A stretch of 64,000 nucleotides of DNA from Tricholomella constricta. Its lineage: Eukaryota > Basidiomycota > Agaricomycetes > Agaricales > Lyophyllaceae. This document shows positions 35,539-47,497 of this stretch, piece after piece. The DNA lies in NCBI GenBank assembly GCA_013368375.1, contig JAACJP010000021.1, positions 496,001 through 560,000 of the forward strand, in the 5' to 3' direction. Both the position numbers and the translations under genes were made by a program. The notes beneath the pieces were generated by a model, which did no database searches, was not told where the DNA came from, and worked only from the letters and a program-made list of their open reading frames with translations. Within the stretch, counting starts at the first letter, position 1; each line of letters begins with the position of its first letter.

Positions 35539-36952
35539 ATGACATCCAAGAGAAGATGCATGGAAAAGAAACAGCAGCTTCAGTCTATTGACGATCTTCG
35601 CAAACTACTCTCTTCAGTTATTATAACTCATGAATCCGCTGAACTCGCCGTTCTCTGGCTCATGCGAGAATACAGATTTGACTTGCGTGTCTTGCAACAG
35701 TCCTTGTTAGGTGCAGTACTCCTTCCCTTCCGTCTTTCCTTCCTTCCGTCTTTGCCATCCTCTTAGGACTAAATATCTTCAGTAGATGAAGGCCTGAATA
35801 TCAGCTTTGCCAATGTCCAGTACCACACCATTGCCGAGTTTGTTGGGCTTCATCCTTTGCAAAAGTTGAAGGACATCAAAACATTTGATCTGTACCGCTC
35901 TCGCATTCCCACCCACCTTTTTAAGTCTATCGTGGAGGACATGGATGTTCTGCTAATCCAATATGGCCCGCTGTATGAACAAAAGACAGTAGAGACAAGA
36001 TCTCGTTTCCTTTCTCCGGTAAGATGATCAGCTATAGAACCTTCGTATCTCACCCGTATAACAGATTTACAATCACCTGGTGGCTGAATTTGGCTTTGCC
36101 TTTAGAAATCTTCCAGAGTTGATCATCAAAGATTGCCTCACTACCAAAGGCAGAGTTGAGTATCATTTCAGGGCATTTGGCTCTGTCTCGGTTCTGGTCA
36201 TCGAGGTGAAGTGGAAAATTTGTGACCATCATGAGGAGCGTTTGAATGCAATTGCTCGAATCATAGCAGAACTCGACGGTGATCGCTTTTCCATGCCCAT
36301 TGCCCATTGCAGTAATTTATCCTTTAAAATTCACAGCGTGCGACTGGAATAACTCAACACAAGGCTTTTACATACCAGTCCTTGGTATCCTCTGTGATGG
36401 AACATCATTCGAATTCTTTTCATTCGATGGGAAGAGTGATCCACCCTCCTTTACCCGCGGCTGCCTTCCCGGAGATCCTCTATGTTTCCGCCGTGGCCTC
36501 CGACTCAGTGATTTCACGTTAACGGGTCCCGCCGTTTTCATTCGTGATCTCCGCCAGATATGCGAGGTCATATTCGACTTGTTACTAGGTGCTTACATCT
36601 CGAGCTTGGCAGCATTTCGCGACCGGTCCGAACAGAAGGGGAAGAGAGAGGGTAAGCCTAGAAAGAGCTTGGAAAGGTGGGACGAAGCCTTGAAGCATGC
36701 TCAAGATGCATTGGCCAAGTTTCGAGATGCAGAAATCAGGCGTCAGGGTAACCTCATCGACATTGCAAACGCAACCGTTGAAGAAGGAATGAAAGCTCTG
36801 AAACTCAGGTATGAGATTTCAACTATGCATCTCATTGTCATATTTAATGTACTTAATGTATCGTCTGTTTTAGTAATGAGTCGTTGCCTCTTGCTGACAA
36901 GACAGATCTCATCATGAGTGGTTGGGACGATGCAAAAGTTGAAATGGAGTGA
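35539..36952 (+). CDS. Hypothetical protein with possible PD-(D/E)XK nuclease-like fold, five exons
   Basis: Exons join(35539..35710,35783..36018,36065..36278,36337..36808,36874..36952) give 390 residues, all in phase. No named family is assigned. A helical N-terminus (VQYHTIAEFVGLHPLQKLK) is followed at ~110-200 by FGFAFRNLPELIIKDC, RVEYHFRAFGSVSVLVIEVK and ERLNAIARIIAELDACDW. The hydrophobic VLVIEVK strand and the preceding acidic residues resemble the E-x-K half of PD-(D/E)XK nucleases, as in large families of uncharacterised mushroom proteins. The C-terminus is charged and helical (KSLERWDEALKHAQDALAKF). Nuclease activity is only an inference; no complete catalytic set was verified. Codon use and introns look native, not recently transferred. 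Confidence 0.65.
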
Positions 36953-37296
36953 CGAGGAATTGTAGGTTTTTGCTTTTTGAAAGGCCTAGTGTTTCAAGGG
37001 ATGTCCACTACTGTATAATTAGTCTGCGCTCAATGTTACGCGTTACGGAGAAATTTCATCTTCTCAAGGCCAAATCTTCGGTGTTACGAAGAGCAATACC
37101 CTTCAATGCCTGTCAGCAATTCAGAGACGAGCTCTTGTTGACGTTGGTTTGAATATTTATGTATTATGCGAAGCGGGAGGTTCAATCTATCATACAAGAG
37201 CCTGAGAAATTTTGCGCGCCAGGCACTGCGCGACCTTCCATACACCGATCCGGATTTCTACGCTGAGCTAACACAGCGTGGTCGTTGTTCACTGCC
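36953..37296. other. 3' region with a short repeated word; no gene
   Basis: Between the stop at 36952 and the end of the leftward farnesyltransferase gene. Contains CGCTCAATGTTACGCGTT near 37028, an 18-base word also present near 56747 in the STAND-NTPase fragment. Confidence 0.4.
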
Positions 37297-39371
37297 TCAG
37301 CTTGGCCCCGAGGAAGCTGTTGCTGAGGCCCGCCCAACCTTTGCACGAGGCGGCAAATTCTGGCCATAGAAGTACGACATCAGCCCTTCCGAATGTGTGA
37401 TTGTGAGATTGAACACGGGATGTGTTGCATTCTGCATACGGCGAGTGAATGCAAAGAACATGATCAGTGACTGTAGAAGGGAAGCAAATCAAAGCAGCAG
37501 AGCCGCGACTTACCACACGGTTTTCCGTGCCCCCGACGATAAGAGATCCACCTTCCTCCTCAGTCCACGCCAACGCCTCCTGAAAGACCTTCATTCTCAC
37601 CTCCTCTGGGAGCGTGCTCTCACTGATCTTAGTGTCTGAGCACACGGCCACAAACATACATAAGTATCTTGTTGTCTTTTTGTTTAACCTTGGTGGGTGT
37701 TGCGTACCTTGGGATGCACCGGCAACCCATGCCTTACGAAGCTGTTCGCGTCGTGACGTTGCGACAGAGATGCGGTGCTGTGCTGCCGAAAGCCCTGAGA
37801 GGCAATAGAGTGTGTGGTATGCGTCGGCGTTCCTAAAAAAACGACATTGTCAGATTACATGTCGAGTGGAACAACGCGCAGCGGTTACAAACTTCGGCGG
37901 TTTATCTCGCAAGCCTCCTGCAGGATGCTGACCTGCATAGAGAATATATTCTTGCAGAGCCTTTCGATTGAACAATGTGTCTATCAAGCGCGCAGCCTGT
38001 GTGTCAGGAGCGAATCTGACGCGATAAAATACCATCTTACCATCCATGTCGTCCCATTCTTCCTCCTCTCCAGATGAAGGTCCTGCAGGTGGAGCGCTAC
38101 TACCTGCGCCACCCACGCCTAGTGCCTCTAGGAGTGCAAAAGCGCCACCACACCACCACGAATAGCATCCATCAACAAGCTTATTCGTGCGACCTTTGAA
38201 TCCGCCCAGCTCTATCTCGGTGCCCTGCATCATGACCAACCATCGTAAGAGGTTCCCGACATCGATTTTGGGCTGGGCATCCTGTTCTCCTTCAGTTTCG
38301 CGGAATGGCAGTAGCAGAACCCAGGCCGCAAGCGCACAGAAGGTATATCCACCGTGAGCTTCACCAAGCGGTGGGCGAGGCTTCTCTAGCAGCCGTCGGG
38401 CGTGCTTCGCGCTAGTGGTGCTGTCAGACGTAGACGAAGGCGGCGGGGATGGGGATGGGGATGGAGTAGCGGCATAGTATGGCTGCGAGGCGGAAGAGAA
38501 GCCGCCTTCGTATGTTTGGCAGGAAGCGACAAATGAAGCGGTGCCTGAGACGAGCTCTGGTGTTAAGAGGTCGAGCAGGGTCGCTGTTACGAGAAGGCAA
38601 TATATGCCACTGTAGAGTTACGTTGAGGTTTATTTTACGAAAGGGAATCGGTGTAAGGGAGAGAATAGAAAGGGAAATGAACATACCGAACATCAACTTC
38701 TGCGTGGTGTGCAACAAGGAAGGAGCCATCAGGCTGCTTCAATGACATGAAGAAATCATACATTTTCTTTCTGGACAGACGACCTTCAGCAGCATGAAAC
38801 GCGTGAATTTACGCGACGTACCTGTTAATTTGATCCCAACCGCCACCAGGTCCAGGTCTTCCGACGATAGCGAGAGTACAAATTGACGCGTATGTGGGGA
38901 GGAGGTGGGCCGCCTGCCCAGGACCACCGCCAAATCCACCATCAGGGTGCTGGGCTGCCATGATCTTGTCGACGATTCTGTGGACCGAATCTGAGTACTA
39001 CTTCTCCAGCGATATGAGAGCCGCATAGAACAATAGCGCGTGGTGCATAAGTATTATGTGGACAATACACACCGCTGCTTGTTGCCCGGATCGAGCCCGA
39101 CCTGCAATGCACTAAACGCCTGGATCGTCCAGAACAGGAGCCATGGCTGACTGGCGTCCTGGCTCGTATATCTCGATGGAAATCCCTGGACGAGACTGCG
39201 AACTAGAAACTGCATGTGCGATTGTTTCGCCAAGCCCTGTTTGGCATCGGCATTGGAGGGAATGTGCTGGAGCAAGATACTCTCGGTTTCGGCTTGGGTT
39301 TGGGATGTGGATGTTGGGAAGGCATCAGTAGGGGTAGGCCTTGGGGCAGGAGGCGGGGATGAGACAGGCAT
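37297..39371 (-). CDS. RAM1: Protein farnesyltransferase beta subunit, multi-exon
   Basis: The gene starts MPVSSPPPAPRPTPT at 39371 (the frame upstream has no ATG) and ends ASSGPS* at 37297. Prenyltransferase repeats of the alpha-alpha barrel are visible: QPWLLFWTIQAFSAL, IMAAQHPDGGFGGGPGQAAH, YEGGFSSA, EAHGGYTFCALAAW, ELGGFKGRTNKLVDGCYSWW and NADAYHTLYCLSGLS. The catalytic zinc ligands Asp and Cys sit in VDGCYSWW, and the His in DAYHTLY. It attaches farnesyl to CaaX proteins such as Ras and mating pheromones, with the alpha subunit Ram2. A low-complexity insert (GGAGSSAPPAGPSSGEEEEW) lies after the catalytic Asp-Cys segment. Another Ser/Pro insert follows the YEGGFSSA repeat. Introns near 37370-37430, 37520, 37640-37710, 37840-37890, 38600-38690, 38770-38830 and 38985-39075 are approximate. 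Confidence 0.88.
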
Positions 39372-39827
39372 AATGGTGGAACGAGACAAGGGAACGACAA
39401 CAAGAGAACATCAGAACTATAACCACCCAATCCGGGCGAATCTAATCAACGTTCATCTTATCTCTAGTTATGATGACTCTCCCTCCGTCGGTCGCTTATC
39501 CACTCGCAGCGAGAGAAAGAACAGTGCACATTATGAATTTCGTGGCAGTCATGAATAAATAAATAAAAAGACGACATGGCCCATACGAGCAAGGGAGAGT
39601 GAGGGGATGACACGAGATATGCATACCAGTCGGAAAACGGATTAATAAAAAGCCAGCATGTATGAAACGAAGAGCGAGCTCAGAGAGATATGATAACGGA
39701 GGTGAGCTAAGGGGGACGAGAAACCGATGTATGTACAGTGATTCCGCAGGAATTGATGTTAGTGTGCAGAAGTTTTTGGAGATGCCGTCCGAGATCCTAT
39801 CGTATCGTGTGCTTGCTGCAACGTGTA

Positions 39828-42736
39828 TCATGTTTGGGGTTTTACCCGGTAGATTACGGCTGCGGTCGCGAGACCTAGCACAAAGACACCAACAGCAGTC
39901 TGTAGCTGAATCTATCATACGCGACTCATCAGACCCAGTGGCAAAGGATATAAAACAACGCACCCGTTCCCTGTCGCGAGTCACAGCAGAGTTTAATGCT
40001 GGTACGGTCTCGCGGTCCAGGGCGCTCGCAGCCTTTGGTCTCGTAGGGAGCTTGTATACCGAAGACTCTGGCGTCGCTAACGTCTCCGCACCGCTCTCAT
40101 TATGCGTCATCGACCGCACACCGAGGACAGTATCCTCTCCGTCCTCTCCATCATCATCCTCTTCCTCCACCCGCGCCGACTTGAACGCAGCTGACACTGA
40201 CAAGATCACACCGCCCTTAGCCGGTGACGTCTCCTCCGATGCAAGCGTTGCATCGGTGTCAGTGTCGATCTCTCCATCTCGCGAACCACTCGACCCGCTC
40301 CTCGACCTCGGTCTCGACCTTCCCCTTCTCGAGCTACCTGACTTTCTCCTTCTCGGACGATTTGAGTCAGATGACAGGCTCCGCGGACTCGGCGGCGTCA
40401 CCAAACCGATATGCTTCGCCACATCTCCATTCACTAAGCCGGCGTGCTGTAGCTGTAGCTGCTGCTGGTGCTGAATTTGCTCCTGTTGCACCTTAAGCGC
40501 CGCCGCTGCCACACCAAGTTTCTCTAGCCCAGAGTCCATGTTGCGTACCTGACCCTCCCACTGCTCTCTCGCCTGATTAAGGCGTTCGCGCTCCTTATCC
40601 CAGTCCTCACGGACGCTGCTCCACTGACCCTCCATGGACTTCTTCCATTCGAGGACCATCGCAGTCAAGCTCTCCCGTTCTTCGACAATAGGAGTAGGCG
40701 GCGAGAGTGGTGGCGGTACCTGTAATTGGGTCGGCGAGGCAGGCGGTGAAGTCTGGGTCTGAGACTGCACATGGGAGGCGGCTGCGGCGTCCTGTGTCGC
40801 TTTTACAGTGGCTTCGAGTGCCTGAACTTTGCTTTCGAGTGCGGATATAGTGGTTTGTGCGGCGGTGTGCTGGGCCTCGAGCGAAGTCGTGAGCGTCATG
40901 AGAGCTCCAACCTGTTTGAGGATCTGCTCAAAGACCTCCTCAGTAAAGTTAGGGGATACTGCCGACGCGGCGACTTTGGAAAGTGGCGAAGAGGGCGAAG
41001 AGCGTCGAGGAGCGGCAAGAAGTTTCGTCGCTCTGTCAAGGAGGTTGGAAGTGCGGTGATGCGAAGTGAACGGGTCTGCATCACGCATTCCAAGATTCGT
41101 CGGTTCAGGAGTTCGCGGCCGGCCAAGTTCATCGTTCCTCCGCCTCCTCCCTTCCTCGTCGTCATCCAAATCTTCCTCTTGTAATACCTGCTGCTGTTGT
41201 GTCTTCTCATGTTCCTCCTCCTGGGTCTCAGACCCATAAAGGTCGTGTTCTTGGGCTTCAGCAGCAAGTTGTTCCTCATCCTCCTCTTCCACTCGCTCGA
41301 GCTCGTGAGGGACGACAGTCGCAATGCTCCTAGAATCGTCATCATCGTCGTCATCATCATGCGCTGTTGCATCCTCATCTTCTTCTTCGTCAAATCCGCC
41401 TCTTGGCTCCTGTTCCCGCTCACGAGCACGGTGTTCATCCTCAATCTCGATCTTCCGTCGCTTTGTCTCCATTATTTCCCGTAGCGCCCGCACCTCCCGC
41501 TTGATTGCCTCCTGCTCGGCCAGAACACCCTCCAGAGCGCGAATCTTATCAACGTGAGAAGACAGAGAGGATTGGGTTTCTTGAAGCTGCGTCTGGAGGT
41601 CCACAAGCGCTGAGGTCGTTAAAGCTGCTGAAGGTGCGGTGGCGGCTTGCTCGGGCGAGCCAGAAGTGGACACAGGGGCAGATGGTTCTTGGGATGAGGA
41701 TTGTGTGGGAGGTTGTGTATGTGCCTGGGAGACTCGCACGGGAGGAAGGCTTGATGGATACGAGGGAAGATTGCTGGGCTATAAGCGAGGCATACTTTAG
41801 TATGATATCGATGTCTAGATTTGTGCTAACCCACCAAGTTTCCACCAAGAGTATCGTGTATATCGTTCATAGCTCCTGTGAGCGTGTGAAGCTCGGCGCC
41901 AGTCTCGCGACTCTTTTGCAGCTCGCCTTGGAGCCGACTCAGAATGTGGTCAAAGGTAAGACCGCCCTTTCCGGGTGGACGCATACTGCCGCCCATGCCG
42001 CCCATGCCCGCAAGGCCCTGTTGCTGCATCTGTGGGCGGCGTTGCTGACCTGGAGCGAAGTTGAAAGAGCCGGCCCCGTTGGGATTACCATTGCTGGGCC
42101 CAGGCTGCGCATGCATGGAAGAGCCCTGACCAGCAGCCTGGTATTGCTGTAGATGCTGCTGGTGTTGTTCCGCACGAGCGGCTACTTGCGCGTCTTGTTC
42201 TGTGAAAACGCAGACTACACGAGCTGCGACTTTGTGGTGAATGATGGTTTTGTTGTCTTCGCCGACGATATCAATGCCGAATTCCTAAGCACATGTGTCA
42301 GTCCGGTTTCTGCATACAGATCTCAGCCGCACAGAATATTGAGAATTTGTAACGTACCACAATATCGTCGCTCTTCAGTTCGAATGGCTCCGACTCGACA
42401 CCTTCATTGCTGAGTCGCTCGCCGTTGATAAATGTGCCATTGGAGCTCTTCACGTCCTTGATAAAAATCTTGACCAGGCAGTTCGTTCAGGAGTCCTTTT
42501 GAGTCTATGACTGCTCTATGTACCTTATTCCCGTCCTCCCAGACCTCCGCATGCTGCCTGCTCAAGACCTTAGAATCAAAATAGCCGTTCCTTTCTCCTG
42601 GGGCTGTTTTTGCGTTGGTTTGGCGCCCGATTTTGACACGCTGTCCATGTACGAGAGAGATGTGCTTGGGTACGAATGAGTCGTTGAGAGGATATAGGTA
42701 AAGGGCCGGAAACATGGGCTGGACAGGGGAGGGCAT
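39828..42736 (-). CDS. FHA-domain, tail-anchored STRIPAK protein (Far9/Far10/HAM-4/SLMAP type)
   Basis: The gene starts [17 protein letters not shown] at 42736. The FHA domain (residues ~20-130) has [28 protein letters not shown] and, after an intron, [12 protein letters not shown]: the Gly-Arg, Ser-x-x-His and Asn-Gly phosphothreonine-binding residues. A low-complexity Gln/Gly region, a long coiled coil ([20 protein letters not shown] and others) and acidic stretches follow. A final exon (39828-39905) joined across intron 39906-39963 encodes a membrane anchor, [19 protein letters not shown], then RVKPQT. FHA plus coiled coil plus C-terminal anchor is the SLMAP/Far9/Far10/HAM-4 architecture, which tethers STRIPAK to ER, nuclear or mitochondrial membranes and controls cell fusion and development. 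Without the splice the frame would run on about 100 codons without an anchor. Confidence 0.82.
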
Positions 42737-43289
42737 GGCTGCAGCTGGCAGACCTTTGACGATGAGAAAGTGCCAAACAATCTCTAACCCTAACCTAAAA
42801 TAGCAACAAAGCCACGCGTGCCAGATCAATTCCACAAGTTTACACGCCACTCTTTCTCCTTACTTTCTCCGAGCGAGAACTCAAGCTCTTTGTGAAACTA
42901 ATCTTTAAATATATTGTCTTCTTTATCTATTCGTTTCCCAATACAATGCCGAGTCAGCCGAGCAATTTTTCCAGCATTAGCCTGTTGTTTTTTGGAAGGT
43001 GTTACACTTTCAATGTGCAGTCAAGTGTGCATTTAGAATTTAGAATTTGATTGGTTGACTACATTACGTAAGTAACTCAGGTAAGTACCTCGTCAACTCG
43101 TCGGGAGGGGAGTGAAAGAAAGGGAAGATACGAGAACAAGTCAGGAATCAGAACAAGTAATAGAAAATTTCTGAGAAGTGGTGATAAGAGCAATATGAGA
43201 TAGATGGGAAGGGAGGGTGATCAAGTGTTTCCGGATGTGATTTTCGGGAGGAGGTGAGGGGTGCTGGGAGGCCGCGCGCTTGACAATAC
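42737..43289. other. Upstream region of the FHA gene; no gene
   Basis: AT-rich, with GTAAGTAACTCAGGTAAGTACC-like short repeats near 43070. No coding recognised. Confidence 0.4.
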
Positions 43290-44070
43290 CCCAGATTCGA
43301 CCTGCCAGACGGATGAACGCAGTGTGCCAGGTTGCCGCGATGCGGAGTCGCAGTACCTCTTAATGGTCATGGGGACAGCAGAGCGCCATATCCGACGAAC
43401 CCTAATCCGGCATACAAAGTTCGCCTCTTCTTTCTTCCTCTCTTGAGCACGTCCTTACTTCGAAGTGTTAGATTATCTGCTCCCCATTGAGACGGCAGAC
43501 ACGTGCTGTGTTTCTTGTTTCACCGCCGCTACGAACAGTGGCTTCGCGGTCGGAAATGTTGAGGGAAGAGTGGCTATTCAGCGAGTCCCATTTCTTTCAA
43601 CCGCTGGCCCTTTAGCTAACGCGATTGTAGGTATGTTGAAGATAAAGACTCTGCGTCAGTAATGCTTTCTCGTTCAAGTGCCATCGCCGCGACAAGGTAC
43701 CAAAATCCATTGGTGTACGCAGTCAACGACATCTCATTCCACCCAGTCCACGGAACATGCTCCACCTGCGGTGTGTAACATACCCCAAATCTGGTGCGTG
43801 TGCCACAGGTTCTGAAGGGACCATCCATTTCTAGGACAAGGATGCCCGCACACGACTCAAGAGTTTGTTTCTCCGTCATCGCCGATTTCGATGACCATTC
43901 TGACACCGTTTCCACCAGCTTTCGAACCCGCTCCGGAACCTATCACCACCACCCCCTGGCATCGATGTACCCTCCTGTAAGGACGCTCGACTGGGGACTT
44001 GGATGACAAGAAGGGGCACGAGAAGCATTTGGGAGCGGTGTTTGACTTATTCGGTAACTACACGGCATAG
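43290..44070 (+). pseudogene. RAE1/GLE2 (mRNA-export WD40 protein) relic with introns retained
   Basis: In three frames the sequence keeps RAE1-specific segments: YLLMVMGTAERHI, CVSCFTAATNSGFAVGNVEG, FSFKCHRRDK, VYAVNDISFHPVHGTCSTCG, then across a 40-nt intron SEGTIHF-stop-DKDARTRLK, and across a second intron TFEPAPEPITTT. The stop is TAG at 43832-43834 where the WD repeat needs Trp. A frameshift lies near 43660 between the YVEDKDS and FSFKCHRRD parts, and the later part decays. RAE1/Gle2 is a nuclear-pore mRNA export factor normally encoded once and essential, so an intact copy must exist elsewhere. Retained introns show a DNA-level copy, not a retrocopy. Confidence 0.8.
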
Positions 44071-45192
44071 CTGTACCCGTTGATCAAGATGGCGCCGCAT
44101 TAGACAGTTAACAGTCAGTGAAAGTCGTGCTAATTGAATTTCATGGGCGTAAGCGGATTAAGGTAACAACAGTTAAGACAGAAAATGCGTTCCCTTTCGT
44201 TTCATGGGGCGTCTGGGCAGCAAGTGTAGCTCGTTCACGGGTTTACTCCAGAACCAGCAGGTGCAGTGTTACAGGGGTCGCAGGAGCCCTCGATCTATTT
44301 CGTACTCAAGGGTTACGGGTAGTCGATGAACAAAAACAATTACTCCTTGAATGGCGTGATACGAGGAAGGTAGCGGTGGGCTTGAGGGCTATGCCATTGA
44401 AGTAGAAAGGCAACGCGTAGAACGACAGGGATACAGCCTGTACAGGTGACAGTTTTTATGACGTTTTAGGCCTTCCGGCCATGGTCGAGATGGCACAATA
44501 AGGCGCTTTAATTCTCGATTTACATGGCGAAATCCACGTTTACGGCTGTAACAGAGTGCGCAGTGTTTTTAACCACGATGAGAGTATAATGGCTAGCATT
44601 CCGTCGTAAAGGAGACCACAGAGAGCCAGCTTCGTGAAACAAGTACACCGGATGACTGGAAGTTACAGAGTATACTATGCCTGACCTGTTCCTCGGTGCT
44701 CCCCTCAGTCGGTGGTCACAGTTTGTCACGCTTAGTCAAGTAGTCTTCAGGGTCCGCTTGACATCAATGTACCGACTGGCATCGATAGCGCTCACCATCA
44801 ATTTGAAAGTCCGCTCGCCGTTCAACGGCAGACGTGACAATCTCCAGAATCACGCTCGAACAAGGGACTCCACAACCTCCACACATTTTCAGTTCAATGA
44901 ACTTCGAGTAACACGCTAGCATATGCCTCTAACGAGCTACGAAGTTATCTGAGGTGAATCCATCTTGTCGTTGAGATAGTGTGAAAATACCGACTGAACA
45001 GTAGCACCGAGGAACAGGTCAGGCATAGTAATGAGCAACATGACGCTCGAAAGCTTGATCGTCGAAGTACCGGGCCGGAACCCTTTGTAGAACTATACAG
45101 TTCGATCAGCCACATTTGCACAGCCACATTTGGATTGCAAGGATTTGTTGTCTTATGTAAGAGCTGTAAGTAAGTCCTCCTCGTCCCTCCAA
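44071..45192. other. No gene recognised; probable decayed sequence
   Basis: Short frames in both strands without motifs. A leftward frame near 44745-44850 (LPLNGERTFKLMVSAID) has a protein-like look but no identification. The last bases form the promoter of the uL23 gene. Confidence 0.35.
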
Positions 45193-45988
45193 ATGGCCGC
45201 CACCACAAAATCCACCAAGACCAAGGCCGCCGCTGGCAAATGTACGTTTAGCCACTGCTAGACCCCTTCAATTTGCTGATTTTTCCGTAGCAAAAGCTGC
45301 GCCGAAGGACAGCAAGGCCAAGGCGGCGAAAAAGGCTGCGCTCCAGGGTGCTCACTCCCATGCCTCCCGCAAGACGAGGACATCTGCCACCTTCCACCGT
45401 CCCAACACCCTCCGCCTTGCCCGGGAGCCCAAATATCCCCGCAAGTCCATTCCCCATGCACCCCGGATGGATCAATTCAGGACGATTGTCTCGTGAGTCG
45501 CGTTTGTCTTTTTTATCTTTGGTGCATGGAAAATGAGGGGGCGAATGATTTGAGAAAGAGTTGGGCAAGGACGGGCGCCGGAATTGGGAATGATCTGCAT
45601 TGGAAGGCTTGGTTCTGACTTGCGTTTCTTGCAGTCCCTTGAACACGGAGTCGGCTATGAAGAAGATTGAGGAGCACAACACCCTTGTGTTCATCGTTGA
45701 CATCCGGTCGAACAAGCGCCAAATCAAGGACGCCGTCAAGAAGCTGTACGATGTCCAGGCCGCTAAAATCAACACCCTCATCCGGTGCGTTCAAACTCGT
45801 TGGCTAATTTCGCGTTTATCTGCTGACGGAATATCCCTGCGTAGACCTGATGGAAAGAAGAAGGCATACGTCCGATTGACCGCTGACCACGATGCTCTGG
45901 ACGTCGCCAACAAGGTCGGTCACGAATGCCGTCCTGAAATCATCTTAATAACCCGCGTATCCCTTACTGACAGATTGGCTTCATCTAA
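45193..45988 (+). CDS. RPL25: 60S ribosomal protein uL23 (L25/L23a), five exons
   Basis: Exons join(45193..45241,45291..45492,45635..45784,45845..45914,45974..45988) give 161 residues. A basic N-terminal extension ([20 protein letters not shown]) rich in Lys/Ala is followed by [20 protein letters not shown] and the uL23 core: [60 protein letters not shown] and the invariant end VANKIGFI. It binds 25S rRNA near the exit tunnel and docks SRP. The last exon is only 15 nt (IGFI-stop), a placement seen often in fungal RPL25 genes. The 142-nt intron 2 is the longest. The upstream ATG choice is supported by the family-typical MA start. Confidence 0.95.
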
Positions 45989-46276
45989 ATGCATTTCTGG
46001 ACTTTTGGATGCCCCGACGGGGAGGCGCGATGGGATATGCTGTTACATTGCCCTTTTTCCTTCATATGCTCTTACCCGTATGTTTAATGCAAACAACATG
46101 CCGACTCCCATGACTACATGAACACTGAGACTATTGTGTGATTTCATTGGGAACAACTTGTGTAGCTTTTGGTGAACTTGACAACTTTTCGACGCACCAA
46201 TGTAAGCGTGGGAATGTATAATTTTTGAGGCAAGAGACGTGCAGCGCCAAGGCAAGCTGTTGACTGTTCTCCTCCG
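45989..46276. other. Intergenic region uL23 / uS10m
   Basis: 3' UTR of uL23 and promoter of the next gene; no coding seen. Confidence 0.5.
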
Positions 46277-47497
46277 ATGTTTAGACTAGCTCTGGCTCGT
46301 CCCCCCCGTGCCGCGCTCCCTTCAACGACACGGTGGCGGCGGTTCAACACTAATGGCCCAATGTGCGTCGCGTTCAGCTGGCAATTCACGTCAACTTCTC
46401 ACTAACATCGAACACCAGTGTTCCGCCTGCATCCGCCACCTCCGACGAGGCAAAAGTGACGAAGGTTAACAGGCCTCCACCCTCGACGCCTGTGGATCTC
46501 GACTTGTCTGCTCTGTCGTTTCAGGACGAGTACGTTCTGTTCATGCACTTGACGCCAATCGTTCCCCTTACGACGTGTTCTCCAGTCCGACCTACATTGA
46601 CTTAGAAAAGTATGTAATAAAATTCACCACGTTCTTTATCAAGCTCATTCTTGATCCAGAGAACTGTCGGAAATTTCAGAACAAGATCTCTCCGCGGCCT
46701 TCAAAGAGCCCCCACCGTACGTCCCACCAGGCTGAGGCCTATCTTGCCTGACTGCTTCCTCTAGGCTCGCGGAAACCGAGGCCGAGCTCTTCGGGATGCA
46801 GTACGTTGTTTCCTCATATACCAGTCATATATCAGCCCAACCTCTCCCCAGACCCGTCCTAGAAACCAACCGTTCCGCACTCGACCCCAAAAATCTGCCC
46901 ACCGCGCCCCTCGACCCAAATTCTTCCTTCACCGAAGAGCAATACGCCGCCTCCCTCGTGCACGGCCGCGGGATCCACTTCCCCGTCTTCCACCCGCGCA
47001 CACACGACATCCCCGTCGCGAACATCCACTTCCGGTCGCACCACCCCCGGCTCCTCGACCTCTTCACGCACTTTGCAACACACGCCGCCTCTTCGCTCGG
47101 CATCCCCACTTCGCGTGTGATCTACCTCCCGACGAAGCGCACGCTGTGGACGGTCCCGCGCTCGCCGTTCGCGCACAAGAAGAGCCAGGAGAACTTTGAG
47201 CGCAGGGTGCACAAGCGCGCTATCAAGGCGTGGGATGCCCACCCTGAAGTCGTGGATAAATGGTGTCGGTATTTGCGCAGACACGCGTTGGGTGGGGTGG
47301 GTATGAGGATTACGCGGTGGGAGAGGCTACCCCTCGGTGTTGGGAAGGCAAGGCTGGAGGATGTGAGCAAGAGGTTGGAGAAGCCGGATATTTTAGCAGG
47401 GCAAAAGATCAAGGCACTCGGGGAGAAGATCGTTGCGGAGGAGTTGGCAGCCTTGTCGAAGGCGAAGGCCGATGCCAACATTCCAGTGAAGAATTGA
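46277..47497 (+). CDS. RSM10: Mitochondrial small-subunit ribosomal protein uS10m, six exons
   Basis: Exon 1 (46277-46362) encodes MFRLALARPPRAALPSTTRW, an arginine-rich mitochondrial presequence. Exons 2 (46419-46529) and several short ones near 46582-46803 give PPPSTPVDLDLSALSFQDD, ELSEISEQDLSAAFKEPPP and LAETEAELFGMQ. The long last exon contains the uS10 fold: IHFPVFHPRTHDIPVANIHF, LLDLFTHFATHAASSLGI and LPTKRTLWTVPRSPFAHKKS, with ENFERRVHKRAIKAWDAHPE. It is part of the mitoribosome small-subunit head. Junctions at 46362/46419 and 46529/46582 hold phase. The long C-terminal helical extension is normal for fungal Rsm10. It lies in tandem with the uL23 gene. Confidence 0.88.

Noticed and set aside
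39496..39827. Continuation of the FHA protein frame past 39964 without splicing
   Set aside because: The spliced exon gives the family's terminal membrane anchor followed by a stop; the unspliced extension has no homology-like motif.
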